Shown piece by piece: positions 32,990-41,321 of a stretch of DNA of 51,777 bases (position 1 is the first letter of the stretch; the number at the start of each line of letters is the position of its first letter). Source of the stretch: an uncultured Eubacteriales bacterium (lineage in GTDB: Bacteria > Bacillota > Clostridia > Christensenellales > Aristaeellaceae); contig CADAQZ010000020.1 in the NCBI GenBank assembly GCA_902790175.1, positions 1-51,777 on the forward strand, in the 5' to 3' direction. The position numbers were made by a program, and so were the translations under genes. The notes beneath the pieces are model-generated. The model saw only the letters and a list, made by a program, of their open reading frames with translations, made no database searches and was not told the DNA's origin.

Positions 32990-34249
32990 TTACGCGATCG
33001 GCTGGGCCTTCACCTTGGCCAGGTGCACGAAGCGCGGCAGGCTGTTCTCCTTGGGCAGCTGGGTCTCGCCCTGGATCAGCGGCAGCGCGTAGTCGATGAA
33101 GTCCTGGGTCAGGCCGTCGCCGGTGGGGGTGATCCACTCCACGGGCACCTTCTTCTCGGTGTTGGCGACGTCGGTCAGGTTGAACAGCTTGATCTTGCAG
33201 ACGTACTTGCCGTTCTCATACGCGCGCTCGAAGCCCACCATCTTGTCGGTGATGCCCGCCACGGCGTTCTCCACGGCGGCCTTGCCGGCGGAGAAGGACT
33301 CCTCGATGTCGGTCTGGCTGGCGGAATGGGCCGCGCAGCGCTGCAGCAGGCTCAGCTCGATGCCGCGCACCTTCGCGCCGGTCTGGGCCTTCAGATGGTT
33401 GGCCAGGAAGGAGGCCAGGCCGCCCAGCTGGGTGTGGCCGAAGGCGTCCTTGGCGGCGTTGGCGCTGCCGTACTCGCTGATGAACTTGCCGTCCTTGTCG
33501 TGGATGCCCTCGGAGACCACGACCAGGCACTTCTTCTGCTTGGCGTAGATGGCCTTGACCTTCTCGGTGAAGGCGTCGAGGTCGAAGTCGCGCTCGGGCA
33601 GGTAGATCAGGTCCGCGCCGTCGCCGGCGTAATTCGCCAGCGCCGCGGCGGCGGTCAGCCAGCCCGCGTGGCGGCCCATGCACTCGATGACGGTGATCAT
33701 GCCGGTGTCGTACACGGTGGAATCGCGGTAGACCTCCATCACGGAAGTGGCGATGTACTTGGCCGCGGAGGCAAAGCCCGGGCAGTGGTCGGTGCCGTAC
33801 AGGTCGTTGTCGATGGTCTTGGGAATGCCCATCACGCGGCACTCATAGCCGTTCTTGAGCATGAACTTGCTGATCTTGTTGCAGGTGTCCATGCTGTCGT
33901 TGCCGCCGTTGTAGAAGAAGTAGCGCACGTTGTACTTCTTGAAGATCTCCAGGATGCGCTTATAGTCCGTCTCGTCGTCGTCCGGGTCGGCCAGCTTGTA
34001 GCGGCAGGAGCCCAGCGCGGAGGAGGGGGTGTACTTCATGTAGGCAAGCTCCTTGGGATCCTCCTTGCCCATGTCGATCAGGTCGTCGTCCAGGACGCCC
34101 TTGATGCCGTGCAGCGCGCCCAGCACCTGGGTGATGTCCGGGCTCTCCAGCGCGGTCTTGATCGCGCCGTAGGCGGAAGCGTTGATGACGGCGCTGGGGC
34201 CGCCGGACTGACCGATGATGCATGCGCCTTTCAGCTGGCTCATATTCAT
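32990..34249 (-). CDS. pfp: Diphosphate-fructose-6-phosphate 1-phosphotransferase
   Basis: The 419-residue product is a phosphofructokinase of the PPi-dependent type. The nucleotide/PPi loop is IIGQSGGPSAVINAS. The second phosphate motif is YNGGNDSMDT, where ATP-dependent PFKs have GGDGS. Catalysis uses GIPKTIDNDLYGTDH, and the sugar site includes IECMGRHAGWL. It catalyses the reversible PPi-linked step of glycolysis. The ATG at 34249 follows AAAGGA; a second ATG two codons in could also serve. A strong extended -10 promoter precedes it. Confidence 0.93.
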   Translation of the reverse strand: MNMSQLKGACIIGQSGGPSAVINASAYGAIKTALESPDITQVLGALHGIKGVLDDDLIDMGKEDPKELAYMKYTPSSALGSCRYKLADPDDDETDYKRILEIFKKYNVRYFFYNGGNDSMDTCNKISKFMLKNGYECRVMGIPKTIDNDLYGTDHCPGFASAAKYIATSVMEVYRDSTVYDTGMITVIECMGRHAGWLTAAAALANYAGDGADLIYLPERDFDLDAFTEKVKAIYAKQKKCLVVVSEGIHDKDGKFISEYGSANAAKDAFGHTQLGGLASFLANHLKAQTGAKVRGIELSLLQRCAAHSASQTDIEESFSAGKAAVENAVAGITDKMVGFERAYENGKYVCKIKLFNLTDVANTEKKVPVEWITPTGDGLTQDFIDYALPLIQGETQLPKENSLPRFVHLAKVKAQPIA

Positions 34250-34311
34250 TCATTCCTTTCAAAAATCGCTCTGTTTTTTCGCGGGGAAAGGGCCCCCGCG
34301 CGCACAACACA

Positions 34312-34340
34312 AATATAGCATAAATCGCCTTTCCCGTCAA
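34312..34340 (-). promoter_or_regulatory. Promoter of pfp
   Basis: On the minus strand TTGACG (34340-34335), 17 bases and TATATT (34317-34312) with a TGC extension. Confidence 0.8.
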
Positions 34341-34586
34341 ATCCGCTGAGGTTAAATCTGTCGAAGCCGCCGATTTTCGATCACCGTGAAAACAAATCCC
34401 CGGCGATCCCCCGGCGCGCGGCGGTCGCCCGCGCGCCCCGCGCCGCGAAGGCGCGCACGACCGACGAAATGCGACGGCATTTGGACGGCAATGCGCGCCA
34501 ATCGTGACGTGATGTATAAAAAATGAAATATACAACTGTATATTCCTTGCATATATGCATTTGTTTTCACAATGCAACGCAGGAAT
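34341..34586. other. Gene-free stretch with AT-rich palindromes
   Basis: No credible gene lies here. The first half is GC-rich and featureless to me. From 34511 on it turns strongly AT-rich with two perfect palindromes: ATATACA-ac-TGTATAT (34528-34543) and TGCATATATGCA (34548-34559). These may be regulator sites for the membrane-protein gene that follows. Confidence 0.45.
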
Positions 34587-34631
34587 TTGCAGGAAAAATG
34601 TCGTATATTTATTAGCATATGCAATGCATAT
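34587..34631 (+). promoter_or_regulatory. Promoter of the small membrane protein with overlapping palindrome
   Basis: TTGCAG (34587-34592), 17 bases and TATTAG (34610-34615). A palindrome ATATGCA-a-TGCATAT (34617-34631) covers the predicted start site, suggesting repressor control. Confidence 0.5.
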
Positions 34632-34686
34632 ACAGCACCCGAGGCACATATCATATACCAGAACCAACCGCCGGGAGGGGGATGTC

Positions 34687-35202
34687 ATGGAAAACGTAAA
34701 GGCAGGTCTGCGCGGGTTTTTGGCCCTGAGCACGCGGAAAAAGGCGATTGTGATCGCCGCGCTCGCGCTGCTGCTCGCGCTTTTCATCGCGCTTTGCATA
34801 TCCATCAATATGCGATCGAATATACAGAAGGAATATACAGCCGCGCGCAACAAGGCGGGCGAGGCGCTGTACTCCAACCTGTACATACTGATGCAGACGT
34901 TCGACATGACCGGCGTGCCCAACACCGACGTGCAGAACGCAATACTGCCCCAGATGCGCGACTACTTCGTCGCCTCGGTGACGCTGAACAACCTGCTCAC
35001 GCAGACCTACGGCCCGCGCTACACCGTGCTGACCGAGGAGGACGTGAACAACCTCACCGCCGCCTTCACCTCCTATGAGACGGCCTTCCGCAACAACACC
35101 CCCGCCGACCTGGCCCAGAGCAACATGCGCACCTGTATGGAGCGCGTGAAGGAGCTGCTGAACACCCGCTACAGCCAGGGCGTGCTGCGCGCGGGACGAT
35201 AA
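34687..35202 (+). CDS. Single-pass membrane protein, function unknown
   Basis: The 171-residue product has a short basic N terminus (MENVKAGLRGFLALSTRKKA), one membrane segment (VIAALALLLALFIALCI) and an extracytoplasmic helical domain of about 130 residues (EYTAARNKAGEALYSNLYILMQTFD...). The layout, with a helical bundle after an N-terminal anchor, is reminiscent of LemA-type proteins, but I see no clear motif. GGGAGGGGG lies four bases before the ATG. It is monocistronic, ended by a strong terminator. Confidence 0.75.
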   Translation: MENVKAGLRGFLALSTRKKAIVIAALALLLALFIALCISINMRSNIQKEYTAARNKAGEALYSNLYILMQTFDMTGVPNTDVQNAILPQMRDYFVASVTLNNLLTQTYGPRYTVLTEEDVNNLTAAFTSYETAFRNNTPADLAQSNMRTCMERVKELLNTRYSQGVLRAGR

Positions 35203-35220
35203 ACAAACCCACTGCGACCG

Positions 35221-35255
35221 GCAGGGGCGGCAATCATGCCGCCCCTGCTTTTTTT
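35221..35255 (+). terminator. Rho-independent terminator
   Basis: GCAGGGGCGGCA, loop ATCA and TGCCGCCCCTGC, followed by seven T. It shares its GGGGCGGCA core with the palindromes at 25251 and 26541. Confidence 0.92.
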
Positions 35256-35281
35256 CCCCTTCCCCGCGCCCCAATCCCCCA

Positions 35282-35310
35282 TTGCGCCGACGCCTTCTCC
35301 ATGCTATAAT
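35282..35310 (+). promoter_or_regulatory. Promoter of the glycosyltransferase-GH1 operon
   Basis: TTGCGC (35282-35287), 17 bases and a perfect TATAAT (35305-35310) with TGC extension. Confidence 0.75.
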
Positions 35311-35343
35311 GAATGGACAAACACAGCGCGAAGGAGCGTCGTC

Positions 35344-36477
35344 ATGCGCATCATACAATTCTCCGATTCCTTTTTGCCCATCATGGACGGCGTGGGCAAC
35401 GTGGTGTACCAGTACGCGCTGAACCTGGGCCTGAAGGGGCACGAGAGCTATGTGGTCGCGCCGCAGACCGACACCGGCTACCGCGGCGGCTACCCGTTTG
35501 AGATCGTGGACTACATCGGCTTGCCCCTGCTGCGGATGAAGAGCTACACCATCGGCATGCCCGTGATGGACCGGCATTGCCAGAACCGGCTGAACGCCAT
35601 CGAGGCCGACATCGTGCACGTCCACAGCCCCTTCATCGCCGGGCAGGCCGGCATCAGCTACGCCCAAAAAAACGGCCTGCCGCTGGTGGGCACGTTCCAC
35701 TCGAAGTACTACGACGACTTCATCCAGATCACCGGCGTAGAGCTGCTGGCCGAGGTGGGCGTAAAGCACGTGGTGAACTTCTACGAGAAGTGCGACGAGG
35801 TGTGGGCCGTGAGCGCCTCCTCGGCGGACACGCTGCGCGGCTACGGCTACGGCGGCGAGATCCAGGTGATGCCCAACGGCACCGACATCCACACCGTCAC
35901 GGACGAACAGGTCGAGGCCGTCAGCCGACAGTTCGGCCTGGAGGGCGGCGCGCCGATACTGCTGTTCGTGGGCCAGATCAACTGGAAGAAGAACCTGCGC
36001 CGCGTGCTGGAGGCCTGCGCGAAGCTGCGCTGCCCGTTCCGGCTGGTGCTGGCGGGCCAGGGCCCCCACGAGAGGGACGTGCGCCAGCTGGCCGAACAGC
36101 TGGGCATCGCCGAGAGGACGCTGTTCACCGGCCACATCACCGACGCCAACACGCTGAACGCGCTCTACAGCCGGGCGGACCTGTTCCTGTTCCCGTCGCT
36201 GTACGACACGTCCGGGCTGGTGGTGCGCGAGGCCGCCGCGATGGGCACGCCCTCCGTCACCGCCCGGGGCAGCAGCGCCGCCGAGTGCATCGAGGACGGC
36301 GTGAACGGCCTGCTCTGCGAGGACGACTCCGACGACCTGGCCCGCGTGGTGGACGCCGCGCTTTCAAACCCCGAATCCCTCGTCCAGATGGGCCGACGCG
36401 CCCACGACACCATCCCGATCCCCTGGACCACGCTGGTGGACGACGTGCTCGAACGCTACGCCGCCCTGATCGGCTGA
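35344..36477 (+). CDS. GT4 family glycosyltransferase
   Basis: The 377-residue product has the two Rossmann halves of a GT-B enzyme. The N-terminal half contains FSDSFLPIMDGVGNVVYQYA and DIVHVHSPFIAGQAG. The C-terminal half has VGQINWKKNLRRVLEAC and the donor site FPSLYDTSGLVVREAAAMGTPSV, which carries the E(x7)E-type signature of GT4. Relatives make mono- and diglucosyl-diacylglycerol or glycosylate cell-envelope acceptors; DGVGNVV near the start is typical of these. There is no membrane segment. The ATG at 35344 follows AAGGAG. A GH1 gene follows after 42 bases. Confidence 0.87.
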   Translation: MRIIQFSDSFLPIMDGVGNVVYQYALNLGLKGHESYVVAPQTDTGYRGGYPFEIVDYIGLPLLRMKSYTIGMPVMDRHCQNRLNAIEADIVHVHSPFIAGQAGISYAQKNGLPLVGTFHSKYYDDFIQITGVELLAEVGVKHVVNFYEKCDEVWAVSASSADTLRGYGYGGEIQVMPNGTDIHTVTDEQVEAVSRQFGLEGGAPILLFVGQINWKKNLRRVLEACAKLRCPFRLVLAGQGPHERDVRQLAEQLGIAERTLFTGHITDANTLNALYSRADLFLFPSLYDTSGLVVREAAAMGTPSVTARGSSAAECIEDGVNGLLCEDDSDDLARVVDAALSNPESLVQMGRRAHDTIPIPWTTLVDDVLERYAALIG

Positions 36478-36519
36478 CAACCCAACCGACCGACCCCACA
36501 CGAAGGAGGCACACACACC

Positions 36520-37866
36520 ATGACCCGATTCCCCTCTGATTTCATCTGGGGCGCGGCCTGCGCGGCCTACCAGTGCGAAGGCGCCTGGAACGAGGACGGC
36601 AAGGGCCCCAGCATCTGGGACGACTTCTGCCACGCGCTGGGCGAGCCGCGCGTGAAGAACGGCGACACCGGCGATACCGCCTGCGACTGCTACCACCGCG
36701 TCGAGGAGGACGTGGCGCTGATGAAGGCGCACAACCTGAAGGCCTACCGCTTCTCCATCAGCTGGCCCCGCGTGATCCCGGACGGCGACGGCGAAGTGAA
36801 CGAGGCCGGGCTGGCCTACTACGATCGCCTGGTGGACGCGCTGCTGGCCGCGGGCATCGAGCCCATGCCCACGCTCTACCACTGGGACCTGCCCAGCGCG
36901 CTGGAGGCGCGCGGCGGCTGGCGCAACCGTCAGATCGCCGATTGGTTCGCCCGCTACGCCGAGATCATCGCCCGCCGCTTCCTCGGCCGGGTGAAGCGCA
37001 TCATGACCATCAACGAGGCCCAGTGCGTCGTGGCCCTGGGCTACGGCATGGGCACGCTGGCCCCCGGCCTGAAGCTGCCGGACGAGGAGCTGGCGCGCAT
37101 CTACCACAACGTCGCCCTGGCCCACAGCGCCGCCCAGCGCGCCATCAAGGCCGTGTCGAAGGACATCCAGGTGGGCTTTGTGCCCTGCGGCGAGATCAAC
37201 TTCCCGCAGGACGACACCCCCGAGGCCTGCGAGGCCGCCTACCGCGCCACCTTCGCCCTCACCCACCGCTGGGACTTCCGCTTCAACATCGTGCTGGACA
37301 GCCTCATGCTGCACCGCTACGAGGACACCGCGCCCGCCGCGGTCCAGAAGTTCGCCGCCACGATCCCCGCCTCCGACTGGGACCTGATGGAGGCGCCGGA
37401 CTTCATCGGCATCAACATCTACAACGGCACCGAGGTGGGCCTCGACGGCGAGCCGACGCCCCGCACACCCGGGCGGCCGCTGACGGCATGCAAGTGGCCC
37501 GTCACGCCGCGCGTGATGCACTACGCGCCGCTGTTCCTGTACAGGCGCTACGGCCTGCCGATGTTCATCAGCGAAAACGGCCTGTCCTGCAACGACATGA
37601 TCTTCCTGGACGGGCAGGTGCACGACCCCAAGCGCATCGACTTCCTGCACCGCTACATCTCCGAGCTGGCCAAGGCCATCGAGGAGGGCGCGCCGGTGCT
37701 GGGCTATTTGCACTGGAGCTTCCTGGACAACTTCGAGTGGGCCTCCGGCTACGACGAGCGCTTCGGCCTGGTGTACGTGGACTACCCCACCCAGCGACGC
37801 ATCCCCAAGGACTCCGCCGCCTGGTACGCGAAGGTGATCGAGACCAACGGCGACTGCCTGAATTGA
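36520..37866 (+). CDS. Glycoside hydrolase family 1 beta-glucosidase
   Basis: The 448-residue product begins MTRFPSDFIWGAACAAYQCEGA, the family's N-terminal signature. The acid/base is Glu166 in TINEAQC and the nucleophile Glu352 in FISENGLS. The usual LHWSFLDNFEW block is present as LGYLHWSFLDNFEW, which points to non-phosphorylated beta-glucosides. Length is standard. It has no signal peptide, so it cleaves imported beta-glucosides. AAGGAGG precedes the ATG. It is the second gene after the GT4 glycosyltransferase and ends at a strong terminator. Confidence 0.94.
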   Translation: MTRFPSDFIWGAACAAYQCEGAWNEDGKGPSIWDDFCHALGEPRVKNGDTGDTACDCYHRVEEDVALMKAHNLKAYRFSISWPRVIPDGDGEVNEAGLAYYDRLVDALLAAGIEPMPTLYHWDLPSALEARGGWRNRQIADWFARYAEIIARRFLGRVKRIMTINEAQCVVALGYGMGTLAPGLKLPDEELARIYHNVALAHSAAQRAIKAVSKDIQVGFVPCGEINFPQDDTPEACEAAYRATFALTHRWDFRFNIVLDSLMLHRYEDTAPAAVQKFAATIPASDWDLMEAPDFIGINIYNGTEVGLDGEPTPRTPGRPLTACKWPVTPRVMHYAPLFLYRRYGLPMFISENGLSCNDMIFLDGQVHDPKRIDFLHRYISELAKAIEEGAPVLGYLHWSFLDNFEWASGYDERFGLVYVDYPTQRRIPKDSAAWYAKVIETNGDCLN

Positions 37867-37942
37867 AATGATTGTCGACGTGTTCCTGCGGAACCCGCCG
37901 ACCCGGAAAACGTTCCGTTTTCCTAATCATGTACAAGCCAAT

Positions 37943-37976
37943 CAGGGCCGTCCGGCAAAGCCGGACGGCCCTGTTT
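37943..37976. terminator. Terminator between convergent GH1 and acidic-protein genes
   Basis: CAGGGCCGTCCGGC, loop AAA and the perfect complement, followed by TTTC. It probably works in both directions. Confidence 0.85.
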
Positions 37977-37994
37977 CATGGGTCAAAGTCGTTT

Positions 37995-39986
37995 TTAGAA
38001 CTGGATCCCCGACACGATCTTGCCGACGGTCTCCAGGTCGACGCCCTGCCCGAAGAACATCAGGTTGGCGTAGACGCCGTTCTCGCGCAGCGTGACGGAC
38101 ATGCCGCCGTCGCCGTAGTCGGTGACGGTCATCTCGCGGCCGTCCACGGCCTCGATCTCGCCGTCGCCGCCGACCACGTAGTTGATCGCGTTGTCCTCGT
38201 TGTCATTGTAGAAGGTGACGTAGAGGGAGTTGTCGTAGTTGTCGTCGGCGATGGTCACGCTCAGCCAGTCGTACTGGGTGTCCTTGTCGGTGCTCTGCAC
38301 GCTCATGCCGTCGGGCAGCCAGGTGAACTCGGGCTCGTTGAAGCCCAGCTCGCCGTCGTCCACGGGCTCCTGGTACTCGTAGTCGCTGACCTCGCCGGTC
38401 TCCTCCGCGTCGTCGAAGCTGTCGTCGACGTAGTCGTCGCCGGTATCGGCGGGCTGGGAGGTCATCGCGGCGAACAGCGCGCTCAGCTGCTGCACGCTCT
38501 CATCGGTCGAAAGCGCCTGCGCGTCGTTCATCATGCTGCCGGCCACCTGCATGATCGTGCCCTGCAGGGCCTGGTCCTCGCCCAGCTTGCTCAGGGCTTC
38601 CTGAGACAGGTCATCGATCGTCAGGGCGGCCTCGTGGCCGTTCACCTTGTCCTCGATGGGATTGTCGTCCACGTCCAGATGGAAGGCGATGCCGAAACGC
38701 TGATCTTCCTTGTAAGCGTCGAATTCGAAGGTGTTGTGGCCGGTGCCGTCGGGCTTCATGATGCCGTAGGTGTGGAAGTTGACTTCGGTCTCCTCCGCTT
38801 CGACATTCATATCAAAGTAGAGGTCATAGGTCTCGCCGCCGCCGGCGCTGCCGGTGCGCGCGTCCACACGCATGCCGACGACGCGCTCGCCCTCCTGCTC
38901 GATCTCCATGTCTATGTCAAAGTCGCCGTGCAGGCCGTCGTCGGTCTGGGCGTTCGCGGTCATCTCCATGGCCGCGCCTTCCACCTCGTAGTCCATGCTG
39001 ATGGCGGCGGTATGCGCCTGGCCCACCTTGGTGCTCTGGATGTCGATCACCATCGGCTCGAGATCCGGGACGTCGGAGGACGCGGTCTCGTCGGCCTCTT
39101 CCTGCATCTGGGCCACGGCCTCGACCATGCCCTTCATGTCAAAGGTCAGCTGGGCGTCCATCACGTCCACTTCGCCGTCGTCGGACAGCTTCTCCTCGAC
39201 CTCCATGGTCATGTCCACGTGCAGCTTCTCGAACATGTCCTTGTAGCTGGAGATGCCGGTCATGCCGCTCTCCTCGGGCATCAGGCTGTACATCTTGAAC
39301 ATGGCCTCATAGTAGGCGGTCAGCTTCTCGTCGCTGGCAAACAGGGTGTCCAACAGCTCGGCCATCTTGTCGCCCTCGATGGTGTAGCTGTACTCGTTCA
39401 GCGCGTACTCCTGGCCGTCGATCTCCTCGGTGACGGGCGTGCCCTCGCCGCGGTCGATGACCTGAGCGAACACGGCGTTGCCCTTCTCCTCGATCTGCTT
39501 GGCATACTCCGGATCCTGCGCGGCCTCCAGCAGGCCCATGTAGGCGGGTATGTACTCGTTGGTCAGCACGTCGATCAGCTCGGCGCTCGCGCTGTCCTCC
39601 TGCATGCTCTCGGTGGCCTGCTGGGCGACGCCCTCCATCATCTGGTTGACCTGGTCGCTCAGCCCGTTCAGCGCGTCGGCCGAGACCTTCACGGCCACGT
39701 CGCTCTTCTCAAACAGCGCCGTGAGGCCGCTGTCGTCCACGCCCAGCTGCACCGGGAACAGCGATTCCTCGCCATTCTGCACGCGCAGGTCGAGCACGCC
39801 CTTCTGGCCGTCGCTGTAGGCGCCCAGCACCAGCTCGGGGTTCAGGTCCAGGGTCTCGTCGTTGATGTAGATGCGCACGTCGTGCAGGGTCAGCGTCTTC
39901 GACGCCTCCGCCGGCTGCCCTTCGCCGCCGACTCCGGCCAGCATCATGGCGAAGCTGAGCAGGATCGCAAGGATGTTGATGCTCAT
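37995..39986 (-). CDS. Large acidic secreted protein, function unknown
   Basis: The 663-residue product has a short signal peptide (MSINILAILLSFAMMLAG) without a clear lipobox. The rest is strongly acidic and lacks cysteine. It has a Met/Glu/Asp-rich central part (about residues 100-300), beta-type segments in the second half, an acidic linker (about 500-540, with DDYVDDSFDDAEE) and a C-terminal module ending FFGQGVDLETVGKIVSGIQF. I recognise no catalytic motif or named domain. AGGAGG precedes the ATG. It is monocistronic with its own promoter. A wall-associated or extracellular structural or binding role is possible, but this is a guess. Confidence 0.8.
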   Translation of the reverse strand: MSINILAILLSFAMMLAGVGGEGQPAEASKTLTLHDVRIYINDETLDLNPELVLGAYSDGQKGVLDLRVQNGEESLFPVQLGVDDSGLTALFEKSDVAVKVSADALNGLSDQVNQMMEGVAQQATESMQEDSASAELIDVLTNEYIPAYMGLLEAAQDPEYAKQIEEKGNAVFAQVIDRGEGTPVTEEIDGQEYALNEYSYTIEGDKMAELLDTLFASDEKLTAYYEAMFKMYSLMPEESGMTGISSYKDMFEKLHVDMTMEVEEKLSDDGEVDVMDAQLTFDMKGMVEAVAQMQEEADETASSDVPDLEPMVIDIQSTKVGQAHTAAISMDYEVEGAAMEMTANAQTDDGLHGDFDIDMEIEQEGERVVGMRVDARTGSAGGGETYDLYFDMNVEAEETEVNFHTYGIMKPDGTGHNTFEFDAYKEDQRFGIAFHLDVDDNPIEDKVNGHEAALTIDDLSQEALSKLGEDQALQGTIMQVAGSMMNDAQALSTDESVQQLSALFAAMTSQPADTGDDYVDDSFDDAEETGEVSDYEYQEPVDDGELGFNEPEFTWLPDGMSVQSTDKDTQYDWLSVTIADDNYDNSLYVTFYNDNEDNAINYVVGGDGEIEAVDGREMTVTDYGDGGMSVTLRENGVYANLMFFGQGVDLETVGKIVSGIQF

Positions 39987-40048
39987 GTTTTTTCCTCCTT
40001 CTATTGTTCCGGGCGGCGCATCGCCCGCCCATGATTTGGTACGGTTTC

Positions 40049-40077
40049 ATCTTACCACGAAAACCGCCCAATGGCAA
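40049..40077 (-). promoter_or_regulatory. Promoter of the acidic secreted protein gene
   Basis: On the minus strand TTGCCA (40077-40072), 17 bases and TAAGAT (40054-40049). Confidence 0.65.
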
Positions 40078-40207
40078 CGCATTTTGCCCGAAAAGCGGAA
40101 AAACGATCACCAAATGTCATTTTCCGCGAACCAAAGCGCAGCGTCGCTTTTCCTTGGACGTTCCCGCGCCCGTCCAGGTTGCATCCGCAGCAGGAATATT
40201 CATTTGG

Positions 40208-40225
40208 AATGAATATATATTCACA
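40208..40225. promoter_or_regulatory. ARG box (arginine repressor operator)
   Basis: AATGAATATATATTCACA matches the classical ArgR consensus WNTGAATWWWWATTCANW at every position. A second, overlapping palindrome (ATTCATT...AATGAAT) lies just before it, so there may be a tandem pair. It is about 40 bases upstream of the argF -35. Confidence 0.8.
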
Positions 40226-40265
40226 AATCGCCGCCGTTTTGCGCATATTTTTACATAAATGAGCC

Positions 40266-40294
40266 TTGCAATGCCCCATGTATTGCATTATAAT
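40266..40294 (+). promoter_or_regulatory. Promoter of argF-carA-carB
   Basis: TTGCAA (40266-40271), 17 bases and a perfect TATAAT (40289-40294). The ATG of argF is about 30 bases further. Confidence 0.85.
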
Positions 40295-40325
40295 AAATGG
40301 AAAGAAAACTCGGGAGGCACACCAC

Positions 40326-41309
40326 ATGAATCTCAAGGGCAGGAGCTTTTTGACGCTGATGGACTTCTCGGCGGAGGAGATCGCGGGTTTGCTGGACCTC
40401 GCGGCGGATTTGAAGGCGAAGAAGAAGGCGGGCGTCCCCCACGCGGCGTTCGCGGGCAAGAACATCGCGCTGATCTTTGAAAAGACCAGCACGCGCACGC
40501 GCTGCAGCTTCGAGGTGGCCGCGCACGACCTGGGCATGGGCGTCACGTACCTGGACCCCACCGGCAGCCAGATCGGCAAGAAAGAGTCCATCGCCGACAC
40601 CGCGCGGGTGCTGGGGAGGATGTACGACGGCATCGAGTACCGCGGCTACGGCCAGTCCATCGTCGAGACGCTGGCGAAGCACGCGGGCGTGCCGGTGTGG
40701 AACGGCCTGACCAACGAGTTCCACCCGACGCAGATCCTGGCGGACTTCCTGACGATAAAGGAAAGGTTTGGCGCGCTGAAGGGCGTGAAGCTGGTGTACT
40801 TCGGCGACGCGCGCTACAACATGGGCAACAGCCTGATGGTGGGCTGCGCGAAGATGGGCATGGACTTCGTCGCCTGCGCGCCGAAAAAGTACTTCCCCGA
40901 CCCCGCGCTGGTCGAAAAGTGCCAGGCATTCGCGAAGGAGAGCGGCGCAACGCTCGCGTTCATCGAGGACCCCATGAAGGCCGTGAAGGGCGCGAAGGCG
41001 CTCTACACGGACGTGTGGGTTTCGATGGGCGAGCCGGACGCCGTGTGGGCGGAGCGCATCGCGGACCTGAAGCCCTACCAGGTGAACCAGGCGCTGATGG
41101 AGGCCGCCGGGCCCGACGCCGTGTTCATGCACTGCCTGCCCGCGTTCCACGATCTGAACACCAGCATCGGCCGGCAGATCCACGAGAAGTACGGCCTGAC
41201 GGCGATGGAGGTCACCGACGAGGTGTTCGAGGGCCCGCAGTCCATCGTGTTCGACGAGGCCGAAAACCGCATGCACACGATCAAGGCCGTCATGGCGGCG
41301 ACGCTTTAA
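40326..41309 (+). CDS. argF: Ornithine carbamoyltransferase
   Basis: The 327-residue product transfers carbamoyl phosphate to ornithine. The carbamoyl-phosphate loop is [13 protein letters not shown], followed by [17 protein letters not shown] (the 80s-type loop). Others are [15 protein letters not shown], the ornithine-binding VWVSMGEPD and the catalytic [10 protein letters not shown], which contains the HCLP motif of OTCases rather than the aspartate enzyme. I start at 40326, where CGGGAGG lies upstream. carA follows after 12 bases, so supply and use of carbamoyl phosphate are encoded together, behind an ARG box. Confidence 0.96.
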   Translation: MNLKGRSFLTLMDFSAEEIAGLLDLAADLKAKKKAGVPHAAFAGKNIALIFEKTSTRTRCSFEVAAHDLGMGVTYLDPTGSQIGKKESIADTARVLGRMYDGIEYRGYGQSIVETLAKHAGVPVWNGLTNEFHPTQILADFLTIKERFGALKGVKLVYFGDARYNMGNSLMVGCAKMGMDFVACAPKKYFPDPALVEKCQAFAKESGATLAFIEDPMKAVKGAKALYTDVWVSMGEPDAVWAERIADLKPYQVNQALMEAAGPDAVFMHCLPAFHDLNTSIGRQIHEKYGLTAMEVTDEVFEGPQSIVFDEAENRMHTIKAVMAATL

Positions 41310-41321
41310 TGAGGTGTTGAT

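Noticed and set aside
34555-34686. Upstream extension of the 171-residue membrane protein
   Set aside because: It would translate the promoter and palindromes; the strong Shine-Dalgarno points to 34687.
37868-38095. Small open frame after the GH1 gene
   Set aside because: It runs through a terminator and into the convergent gene, with no ribosome binding site.
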